Both the position numbers and the translations under genes were made by a program. 6,674 bases of DNA, from the NCBI GenBank assembly GCA_003446735.1, contig DMCJ01000175.1, positions 1 to 6,674 of the forward strand, written 5' to 3'. This stretch comes from Lachnospiraceae bacterium (lineage in GTDB: Bacteria > Bacillota > Clostridia > Lachnospirales > Lachnospiraceae). The notes beneath the pieces are model-generated. The model saw only the letters and a list, made by a program, of their open reading frames with translations, did not search any database and was not told where the DNA came from. Shown here piece after piece: positions 1 to 5,816 of this stretch (within the stretch, counting starts at the first letter, position 1; each line of letters opens with the position of its first letter).

Positions 1-354
1 CTGAAGAGCCATATCCTTGAATGCGCAGGTAGGTCCACGCCACAACTCAAGCACCTCTGCGCTGTCGGTAAGCTTATGAAGCGGAGCTACCCTGTCAGAT
101 GAGAATTTACCCTTTTTATATGCGCCCTCAACGCACATTGAAAGCTCTTCGTCCGTAAAATCGGTAAGATAAAGCTTCATGACTTCGTAAGCTACTTCCT
201 GATAGGACATTTCCTTAAGCTCATCAAAGCTTTTATCAAGCGCGGGGATACTTGTGGGAACATATAATCCTCCGTTAGGGGCAAGTCCCTGTAAGATAGC
301 CTGTGAAGCGCTTATTTCATCTCCGCCTCTTGTACTTTTATACATAATAGACAT
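1..354 (-). CDS. thrC: Threonine synthase, N-terminal 118 residues (gene cut by left window edge)
   Basis: Threonine synthase converts O-phosphohomoserine to threonine and phosphate using pyridoxal phosphate, the last step of threonine synthesis in the cytosol. The visible 118 residues show the family N-terminus: YKSTRGG (5-11), GLAPNGGLYVP (23-33) and the PLP-lysine block LWRGPTCAFKDMALQ (104-118), with Lys113 as the expected Schiff-base lysine. The family is usually about 430-500 residues, so roughly three quarters of the gene lies beyond the left edge. I chose the ATG at 354 because AAAGG lies 10 bases upstream and threonine synthases normally begin a few residues before Y-x-STRG. In-frame ATGs at 372 and 345 are alternatives. 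The gene follows lysS by 35 bases with no convincing terminator or promoter between, so co-transcription is likely. One oddity is Arg107, where the family commonly has His in HGPT. Identity is near certain from the motifs; the start is fairly sure. Confidence 0.93.
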   Translation of the reverse strand, partial: MSIMYKSTRGGDEISASQAILQGLAPNGGLYVPTSIPALDKSFDELKEMSYQEVAYEVMKLYLTDFTDEELSMCVEGAYKKGKFSSDRVAPLHKLTDSAEVLELWRGPTCAFKDMALQ

Positions 355-364
355 TTCTTTCTGA

Positions 365-369
365 CCTTT
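365..369 (-). promoter_or_regulatory. Shine-Dalgarno site AAAGG deciding the thrC start
   Basis: On the minus strand AAAGG sits 10 bases before the ATG at 354. Three in-frame ATGs (372, 354, 345) are possible starts. The one at 372 directly abuts this site and has no purine-rich site of its own close upstream, and the one at 345 is rather far from it, so the middle ATG is favoured. This is a positional argument only. Confidence 0.55.
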
Positions 370-389
370 CATTTAAAATGATCCGTTGA

Positions 390-2402
390 TCACTGTATCC
401 TCGTACCTGCGGGAACCATGTCATCAACAAATATCACCTTGCATCCGCATGCGTTGTTGGTGGCTGCGATCAGCATTCCTTCGCTGGTAACTCCGGTGAT
501 CCTTGCAGGAGCAAGGTTCGCAACAACGATTATCTTCTTTCCGACAAGTTCTTCGGGCTCGTAATAATGCTTAATGGACGAAACGATCACTCTTTCCTTA
601 AGGCCGTCATCTAAAGTAAGCTTATAGCAGTTGTGAGACTTTCTTATCTCCTGGCATTTCTTAATCTCGCATACTCTTAAGTCAAGCTTGGCAAAATCAT
701 CGATCGTAACTTCATCCTTAACAGGCTCGACGGGATCGGGCTCACCATACTCGATCTTTTTTTCTTCCTTTACTTCAGGCTTATTAAGCTCTGAGATCGG
801 GGTCTTCTCCTCCTCTGTCTTATCGTAAGAGAAGTCAAGGAGCTTAACGTAATCATTCTTATCGATCGCATAAAGGAAAAGATAAAGTCTCGGGCCTCTT
901 TCCTTATCAAGAAGGAGCTTATATACGCTCTTAAAGAATGCGCCCTGGAGCTTCTTTATATTTTCATTATCTTCGCCGTAGATCTCCTTGGGAATAGCGT
1001 AAAGCTTGGTGTTTAATTCATCTAAGCTGTATTCGTTATTAGCAAGATAGTCATGAAGGAGCGTTATTGCTTTCTTCTCATCATCATTTAATGTTTCATA
1101 GAACTCCCAGTGTCTGTAAGGAAGAAGCTTATAAGCATTCTCGGGAGCACAGTTTAAAAGCCAGTATTTCGCAAGGTCTAACCTCTCGCCGAAGTCGGCA
1201 ACCTTATAAGGCTGGCCGATCTTTTCAAATACGGTCTCAAGCATCGGAACGTTAAAGTCAACGATAGAACCAAGCTGAACAAGTAAAGACATGGGAACGG
1301 TCTTTATCTCATTACCGGTGATAAGGCAGTTTTCCATGATGGATACGGCATGCTCGTCGGCCTCACCGCTTTTAACCTGATCATACATCTTATCAAATTC
1401 AAAATACTGTCTTAAGATACCATCGTCAAAGCAAAGGTCAAAAGCCTTTGAAGGCTCGACTCTTGCATATAGCCATAAGAGGATCTCGGGCTGATATATC
1501 TTAAGAAGTGTATCGGGAGTTAAGTTAAGTCCCGAAGATCCGGACATCTTTCCGGTAGTACCCTTTATACCGATAAATTCATAACCCTTGAACATCGGAG
1601 CTTTGATACCGAAGATCTTTTCGGCGATGACACGGCTTGTATCGTAAGATCCGCCGGGAGCGGCATGATCTTTTCCGCCGGGCTCAAAATCAACGCCCTC
1701 ATACATCCATCTCATGGGCCAGTCTATCTTCCATGCAAGCTTGCAGTTGGTATCCTTATTAAAATCAAATGTACCTTCGCATCCGCATTTGCATGTATAT
1801 TTTGCGATCTTGGTAGCATCGTCAAAGGAAACGATCTTAGTTGTATCTCTCTTACACTCATCACAGTAGATGCTGACGGGATAATAAGCTTCTCTCTCGC
1901 CTTCCGCAGCATCCTGGGTACGGAAAGAATCTAAGATGTCAAAGATCTCACCTCTTTTATCAAGAGCCGTTATGATATGCTCTTTGTACTTTCCGCTCCT
2001 GTACATCTCGGCCTGATGACGATATTCCATCTTGATGCCGAATTTGTCGATCGATTCTTCAAATTCCTTTTCGAAATGCTCGGCATAAGTCTTTTCGTCA
2101 GTATCAAAAGGATTGGGAACATCCACATAAGGGTAACCGATATATTTTTCAAAGCCCTCAGTGATCGCATCAACATTGACCGGCACTTTTCTAAGTCGGT
2201 CAAATTCATCCCACGAGAATAAAAGTTTGGCTTTTTTGCCTGCTCTTCTTAAAGCCTGCGTAACAAAAAGGCTGGTAGCCACATCTCTGAAGTTACCGAT
2301 GTGTATCGAGCCGGAAGGGCTTATACCTGCCGCACAGACATATTCCTCCTTGTCGGGATTCTTTCTGATGATCTCTTCTGCGATCTTATCTGACCAATGC
2401 AT
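390..2402 (-). CDS. lysS: Class I lysyl-tRNA synthetase with C-terminal EMAPII/Trbp111-type tRNA-binding domain
   Basis: This 670-residue cytosolic enzyme should charge tRNA-Lys with lysine. It is the class I (Rossmann-fold, archaeal-type) lysyl-tRNA synthetase, not the class II enzyme usual in bacteria. The class I signatures are HIGN (34-37) and KMSGS (285-289). A KIDWPMRW block (225-232) and GGKDHAAPGGSYD (242-254) fit LysRS-I. A cysteine cluster at 180, 183, 204, 206 and 208 looks like a zinc-binding insert. Residues about 310-530 form the helical anticodon-binding part. A charged, proline-bearing linker (about 530-563) leads to residues 565-670, an OB-fold tRNA-binding domain of the kind found at the C-terminus of many bacterial MetRS (DLRVCEI at 574-580, ITGVTSEGMLIAA at 635-647). 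Archaeal LysRS-I is near 500-530 residues, so this extra domain explains the length. The ATG at 2402 has GAGGAG 9 bases upstream. The untranslated leader appears to be only about 35 bases, too short for a T-box. MetRS was considered because of the tail, but the catalytic core is clearly LysRS-I. Confidence 0.94.
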   Translation of the reverse strand: MHWSDKIAEEIIRKNPDKEEYVCAAGISPSGSIHIGNFRDVATSLFVTQALRRAGKKAKLLFSWDEFDRLRKVPVNVDAITEGFEKYIGYPYVDVPNPFDTDEKTYAEHFEKEFEESIDKFGIKMEYRHQAEMYRSGKYKEHIITALDKRGEIFDILDSFRTQDAAEGEREAYYPVSIYCDECKRDTTKIVSFDDATKIAKYTCKCGCEGTFDFNKDTNCKLAWKIDWPMRWMYEGVDFEPGGKDHAAPGGSYDTSRVIAEKIFGIKAPMFKGYEFIGIKGTTGKMSGSSGLNLTPDTLLKIYQPEILLWLYARVEPSKAFDLCFDDGILRQYFEFDKMYDQVKSGEADEHAVSIMENCLITGNEIKTVPMSLLVQLGSIVDFNVPMLETVFEKIGQPYKVADFGERLDLAKYWLLNCAPENAYKLLPYRHWEFYETLNDDEKKAITLLHDYLANNEYSLDELNTKLYAIPKEIYGEDNENIKKLQGAFFKSVYKLLLDKERGPRLYLFLYAIDKNDYVKLLDFSYDKTEEEKTPISELNKPEVKEEKKIEYGEPDPVEPVKDEVTIDDFAKLDLRVCEIKKCQEIRKSHNCYKLTLDDGLKERVIVSSIKHYYEPEELVGKKIIVVANLAPARITGVTSEGMLIAATNNACGCKVIFVDDMVPAGTRIQ

Positions 2403-2419
2403 TTTGTAAAACTCCTCTC

Positions 2420-2464
2420 AAAAACAAATTAAGACGCCCTATATCATAACACAAAGCGTCTTAA
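2420..2464 (-). terminator. Rho-independent terminator after the transporter gene
   Basis: A perfect 9-base-pair inverted repeat, TTAAGACGC and GCGTCTTAA (2464-2456 and 2437-2429 on the minus strand), encloses an 18-base loop and is followed by TTTGTTTTT (2428-2420). It lies 24 bases past the stop of the transporter gene, in the right orientation to end that transcript. The stem is only moderately GC-rich and the loop is long, so termination may be partial, allowing some read-through into lysS. Confidence 0.68.
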
Positions 2465-2472
2465 AATGCCAT
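2443..2472 (-). promoter_or_regulatory. Probable promoter of lysS (extended -10)
   Basis: On the minus strand TATGAT (2448-2443) is preceded by TG one base upstream (2451-2450), giving an extended -10 of the TGnTATAAT type. An ATGGCA at 2472-2467, matching TTGACA at four of six places, lies 18 bases upstream as a possible -35. Transcription would start near 2438-2436, leaving a leader of about 35 bases before the lysS ATG. The -10 lies within the loop of the upstream terminator hairpin. This is inferred by eye from consensus only. Confidence 0.55.
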
Positions 2473-2488
2473 AGAATATACTAAAATT

Positions 2489-3361
2489 TTAACCATCATG
2501 TCTTCTGTACCAGCGATAAAGCGCAACTCCGATTATTATCACATATCCGATGATACTGAGTAATACGGGAACTTCTCCAAGGAATATCATTCCCCAGAGC
2601 GCTGCAAATATGACCTGTACATAGTCATAGACCGAAAGCTCCTTTGCAGGGGCGAATTTGTAGGCGCTTGTAATGGAAAACTGTCCGAGCGCTGCGGATA
2701 CGCCTGCCATGATAAGGCAGACAATCTGCCATGGAGCCATATGCGAATAGTTAAATAACATAAAAGGAAGCGTGGCAAGGCAGGAAACAAGTGAAAAGAA
2801 AAGTACGATCATCGGCGTTCTCTCGCCTTTTTTCTTAAGCTTACGCACAAACACATAGGCCATACCGGCTCCGACTCCGCCCAAAAATCCAATGACGGCA
2901 GGGAAAAACTGAAGATTAGAGCCGCCGGGTCTGATTATAAAAAGCGCTCCCGTAAATGCGATTACAGTCGCAAAGATATCGCGTTTCGTAGGCTTTTCCT
3001 TTAAGATAAACACAGAGCCTATTATAGCCCAGAAGGGCGATAATTTATTAAGCATATTCGAATCGGCAAGGCCGAGCCGGTCTATAGCATAAAAATTTGC
3101 GATAAGACCGCTTGTACCAAAAAGACAGCGCATGGCGATATCGCCTATATTGCTCTTTTTTACGCCAAAGCCTTCGCCGGACTTAAGAATGGTAAATACG
3201 GCGATGATAAGAGCCACAAAGTTCCTGAAAAACGCCTTTTGCATCGTCGGTATATCACCCGATATCCTTACAAAAAACGTCATGAAGGAAAAGCCGAAGC
3301 CCGCGGATATTATGCAAAGTATGCCTTTTTTATGGTCACTTAATCCGTTCCAGAGCTTCAT
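2489..3361 (-). CDS. EamA/DMT-superfamily transporter, 10 membrane segments
   Basis: A 290-residue integral membrane protein of the drug/metabolite transporter superfamily. Its two EamA-like halves (about 12-143 and 153-283) each carry five predicted membrane helices. Helices lie near 13-31, 42-59, 75-93, 103-120, 128-144, 152-171, 183-203, 211-229, 245-262 and 266-284. Family features seen are an FFRN segment early in half one (44-47), LSPFWAIIGSVFILKEKPT (107-125) closing helix 4, and the matching VQVIFAALWGMIFLGEVP (248-265) in half two. EamA members export amino acids, nucleosides, nucleotide sugars or other small molecules; the substrate cannot be read from the sequence. The ATG at 3361 starts one base after the stop of the preceding gene. 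GAAGG (3378-3374) lies 12 bases upstream inside that gene, so translation is probably coupled. It is the last gene of its unit and is followed by a terminator. Family assignment is firm; the exact role is open. Confidence 0.88.
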   Translation of the reverse strand: MKLWNGLSDHKKGILCIISAGFGFSFMTFFVRISGDIPTMQKAFFRNFVALIIAVFTILKSGEGFGVKKSNIGDIAMRCLFGTSGLIANFYAIDRLGLADSNMLNKLSPFWAIIGSVFILKEKPTKRDIFATVIAFTGALFIIRPGGSNLQFFPAVIGFLGGVGAGMAYVFVRKLKKKGERTPMIVLFFSLVSCLATLPFMLFNYSHMAPWQIVCLIMAGVSAALGQFSITSAYKFAPAKELSVYDYVQVIFAALWGMIFLGEVPVLLSIIGYVIIIGVALYRWYRRHDG

Positions 3362-3362
3362 G

Positions 3363-3965
3363 TCAGATGATAACCTTCAGAAAAGAAAAACACCATATGA
3401 TAAACAAAACAAGCAGTATCTTTCCCCAGATACCTTTAAAGTCTTTTTGTTTATCAGACATGAATTTTGCTACAACTATCATAAGCACGAGTCCTACGAT
3501 AAGAAAGATCTTTGCAAGTGCGAGAATTTTATAATTCGTAACAAGGCAGTATTCGGGGCCTACCACAAACCTGTCGGGATCAACTTCGGCAAACTTCTCA
3601 TTTAATGCCTCCCTTACTTCATATGAATCAACTCTTTTTGCAAGTGCCGTAAAACGGGGCCCCGGAGGAGTTATGCAGTCTCCGTCCTCTGCATAGAAAT
3701 TCTTTTTATACCAGCTTGCAGGTGCTTTTATAAGATATGCTTTGTTCTTTCCGCCCGTAAAACCGATATAATAATGATCTTTCCCCGTAGGAATGATGCC
3801 GTTTATACTGTGCTCGACCGTAAGTACTTCAAAGCATCCGTTTATATTTACGTCATACAGATCTTTGGTATTAACAAGATCGGCTATTCCGGTTACAAGA
3901 AGATAACCGAACATAAAAATACCGATACAGATCGCAAATATCGTACCCGCTTTGGATTTTTTCAT
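3363..3965 (-). CDS. Unassigned membrane protein with extracytoplasmic domain (200 aa)
   Basis: I do not recognise a function. The 200-residue product begins MKKSK, followed by a hydrophobic helix at about 8-29 that looks like an uncleaved signal anchor. A polar domain of about 115 residues (31-145) should lie outside the membrane. Two further helices (146-167 and 181-199) flank a short basic loop (KFMSDKQKDFKGIWGK, 167-182), predicted to be cytoplasmic. The outer domain holds three cysteines (44, 97, 140) and a TPPGP stretch (99-103), and has no enzyme motif I can name. The start is well supported: GGAGGAG lies 8 bases upstream, and the ATG overlaps the stop of the 162-residue gene as ATGA, typical of coupled translation. 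The outside-domain topology suggests a sensor, an assembly partner or a small-protein anchor, but that is speculation. Coding status is supported by the strong ribosome site and gene packing. Confidence 0.8.
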   Translation of the reverse strand: MKKSKAGTIFAICIGIFMFGYLLVTGIADLVNTKDLYDVNINGCFEVLTVEHSINGIIPTGKDHYYIGFTGGKNKAYLIKAPASWYKKNFYAEDGDCITPPGPRFTALAKRVDSYEVREALNEKFAEVDPDRFVVGPEYCLVTNYKILALAKIFLIVGLVLMIVVAKFMSDKQKDFKGIWGKILLVLFIIWCFSFLKVII

Positions 3966-4450
3966 CTTTTAAACTCCTCCCTCATTTCACTCGCTCTTTT
4001 ATATCCGAGCATATATAATTCATCGATATAAGAATCTTTCTTTAACCTTTCAAGTGACTCGTTATATAATCTTATATATTTCTTTTCCTTGATGCCTGTT
4101 TTTATAAGGATGATCTCAACAACAGATCCTATCATCATACCGATCCCAACGACGGTTATGACCACCGGCAGAAATTTCTGCATAAAATCGGGCATGTTCA
4201 AAAACTCTACTCCAAAAAGATATATCCCTCTCCATAACAAAAGTGCACCGATAATAAATGTTATGATAAACTGCGGGATATTAAAAACATCCTTAGGAAT
4301 CCCGTCTATCGCAAGCTCATGATATCTTGGATCTATATATCTTCCCCCGCAATGTTTGCAGTTATAGATCATGGGTCCGAATTTTCGTTCGCGGGAATAA
4401 TAATTAAATAGTTTCTTATTGCATTTAGGACAGTGAAATTCAAGTTCCAT
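3962..4450 (-). CDS. Zinc-ribbon membrane protein of unknown function (162 aa)
   Basis: The N-terminus carries a short zinc ribbon, CPKC (7-10) and CKHC (31-34), spaced 20 residues apart, as in small treble-clef or rubredoxin-knuckle domains. Two hydrophobic helices follow (about 59-80 and 93-117) with a short loop between. A charged C-terminal tail (118-162), rich in Lys, Glu and Arg, may form a helix. Predicted topology places both the zinc ribbon and the tail in the cytoplasm. No catalytic motif is visible and I cannot name a family. It follows folC by a 34-base gap made of tandem repeats and overlaps the next gene by 4 bases (ATGA), so it is probably made together with that 200-residue membrane protein. 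The ribosome site before the ATG at 4450 is weak: the upstream sequence is AAGAAAAA, purine-rich but without GGAGG. It is likely a real gene; its role is unknown. Confidence 0.8.
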   Translation of the reverse strand: MELEFHCPKCNKKLFNYYSRERKFGPMIYNCKHCGGRYIDPRYHELAIDGIPKDVFNIPQFIITFIIGALLLWRGIYLFGVEFLNMPDFMQKFLPVVITVVGIGMMIGSVVEIILIKTGIKEKKYIRLYNESLERLKKDSYIDELYMLGYKRASEMREEFKR

Positions 4451-4489
4451 TTTTTCTTATTGTTTATCTCTTATTCTTTTTCTCTTATT
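4448..4489 (-). repeat. Three 14-base tandem repeats bridging the folC stop and the next start
   Basis: Read on the minus strand, three consecutive 14-base units are AATAAGAGAAAAAG (4489-4476), AATAAGAGATAAAC (4475-4462) and AATAAGAAAAAATG (4461-4448). The first unit contains the folC stop codon TAA and the third ends with the ATG of the 162-residue gene, so the repeat makes up the whole intergenic space. The units share AATAAGA and are purine-rich, so they may serve as weak ribosome-loading sequence. The repeat structure is read directly; any function is inferred. Confidence 0.75.
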
Positions 4490-5816
4490 CTAAAGCCAAA
4501 ATCTCTCCTGCAAGATACAGTGAACCTGCGATAATAAGAAGAGTCTTATCATCAAGTTTGGATCTTGCATCTTCATAGGCTTTTCTTATATCTCTATTAA
4601 CTATGATATCAGCATCTGTCAAGTCCCTAAAAATCACGGAAAGCTCCTTTGCATCACTCTTTCTTCCTGATGAAAGCTCTGTCACATAGATCTTTACAGG
4701 ATTTAAACCTTCACATAAAAGCCTGATGACTTCCTCATGATCCTTGTCATCTGCAGATGCGAATAAAAGATGTATATTAGTAAATCCTTTTTTATCACAT
4801 ATATTATTTACCGCTTCGTTTAGCCGTTTTACGGCATCTTCGTTATGTGCTCCGTCTATAACGATATTAGGGGCGATAAACTGCATCCTTGCAGGGAAAG
4901 AAAATTCCAAAAGGGCTTCTGTTATATAGGATAAATATTTATCCGGCGCAGATACATCTTTAATGTCCTTTGAAAGCATGAATCTAAGGAAAGCATACGC
5001 TGCTTCATATGCATTATCTTTCTGATAAGGGACATTAATGCGGCTTCCAAAATCATCAATGATCCTTTCAATATCCTTTAAAAACGTTTCATCAATATCA
5101 AGTTCTTTTGTAAGATGTGATATATCAGTATCTGCGGCAAAAATACCGGGAACACACAGTTCATCACATCTGTCAGCTATAACCCTATCTGCCACGCTGC
5201 TTCCCGTATTATATATGACCGGGATACCGGGCTTTATTATCCCGGCTTTCTCAAACGCGATCTTATCAATAGTATCACCCAAATACTGCATATGATCCAT
5301 TCCGATCGAGGTGATGATACTTACTTTTGGGATCAAAACATTCGTGGCATCAAGCCTGCCCCCGAGACCCGTCTCAAACACGACTGCATCACAGCCTTTT
5401 TCTTTAAAATATTCACAGGCCATGAGGAAAAGAAATTCAAAATAAGCCGGGTGAACGAGCTTATCCAATGTATCATCGTAATTTATTGCATTATCCACAG
5501 TATTTTTTATCCTGTTAAAGATCCTTACAAGATCCTCATCACTTATATCACACCCGTTAATGGAAATGCGTTCATTTAACTTAATAAGATGAGGGGAGAT
5601 AAAAAGGCCGGTTTTAAAGCCTGCTTTTTGAAGCATCAGGCTAAGCATCTTTGATACGGATCCTTTTCCGTTTGTTCCTGCTACATGAAAACTCTCATAG
5701 CTTAGCTGGGGATTACCTAAAATGCGCAGAAAACCGCGGGTATTATTTAAGTCCGTCTTTTTTGCAAACTTAGGGATCGAAGCAATATATTCATTTATCT
5801 TTTGTATTTCATCCAT
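4485..5816 (-). CDS. folC: Bifunctional folylpolyglutamate synthase / dihydrofolate synthase
   Basis: This 443-residue cytosolic Mur-ligase-family enzyme uses ATP to add glutamate to folates, and often also to dihydropteroate, completing folate synthesis and retaining folates in the cell. The motifs are clear: P-loop GTNGKGS (47-53), SPH (74-76), ETGLGGRLDATNV (148-160), DHMQYLG (174-180), FEKAGIIK (188-195, whose Lys190 fits the carbamylated lysine that helps bind magnesium), FPARMQ (307-312) and DGAHN (321-325), which opens the C-terminal domain. The length is normal for the family. The ATG at 5816 lies inside the end of the upstream surface-protein gene, overlapping it by 8 bases in another frame. 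Its ribosome site is weak (AAGAAGATAAG region), suggesting coupling to translation of that gene. Whether it has both activities or only the polyglutamylating one cannot be told from the sequence. Identity is very secure. Confidence 0.96.
   Translation of the reverse strand: MDEIQKINEYIASIPKFAKKTDLNNTRGFLRILGNPQLSYESFHVAGTNGKGSVSKMLSLMLQKAGFKTGLFISPHLIKLNERISINGCDISDEDLVRIFNRIKNTVDNAINYDDTLDKLVHPAYFEFLFLMACEYFKEKGCDAVVFETGLGGRLDATNVLIPKVSIITSIGMDHMQYLGDTIDKIAFEKAGIIKPGIPVIYNTGSSVADRVIADRCDELCVPGIFAADTDISHLTKELDIDETFLKDIERIIDDFGSRINVPYQKDNAYEAAYAFLRFMLSKDIKDVSAPDKYLSYITEALLEFSFPARMQFIAPNIVIDGAHNEDAVKRLNEAVNNICDKKGFTNIHLLFASADDKDHEEVIRLLCEGLNPVKIYVTELSSGRKSDAKELSVIFRDLTDADIIVNRDIRKAYEDARSKLDDKTLLIIAGSLYLAGEILALE

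Noticed and set aside
375..392. Hairpin TGATC-AACG-GATCA followed by TTTT between lysS and thrC, as a terminator
   Set aside because: The stem is only 5 base pairs with two GC pairs and overlaps the lysS stop codon, and the T run is four bases. It is too weak to call a terminator, though slight attenuation is possible.
390..710. Methionyl-tRNA synthetase suggested by the C-terminal tRNA-binding domain
   Set aside because: The tail alone fits MetRS, but the catalytic core in the same uninterrupted frame has LysRS class I motifs, so this is a domain fusion and not metG.
1665..2409. Plus-strand and alternative-frame open frames across the lysS gene
   Set aside because: They are shadows of a gene whose frame is fixed by HIGN, KMSGS and the zinc cysteines.
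3132..3605. 157-codon open frame on the plus strand
   Set aside because: It is antisense to the well-supported transporter and 200-residue genes, lacks a recognisable domain, and would be the only plus-strand gene in a fully minus-strand region. It is best explained as a shadow frame.
3655..3664. Ten-base GC-only palindrome CGGGGCCCCG in an AT-rich gene
   Set aside because: It stands out by composition but encodes the PPGP stretch of the 200-residue protein, has no partner site nearby and no known operator match. It is treated as chance.
5227..5245. CCGGG/CCCGG inverted repeat within folC
   Set aside because: It falls in the codons for the conserved FEKAGIIKPGIP segment and has no T run after it, so it is a by-product of coding sequence.
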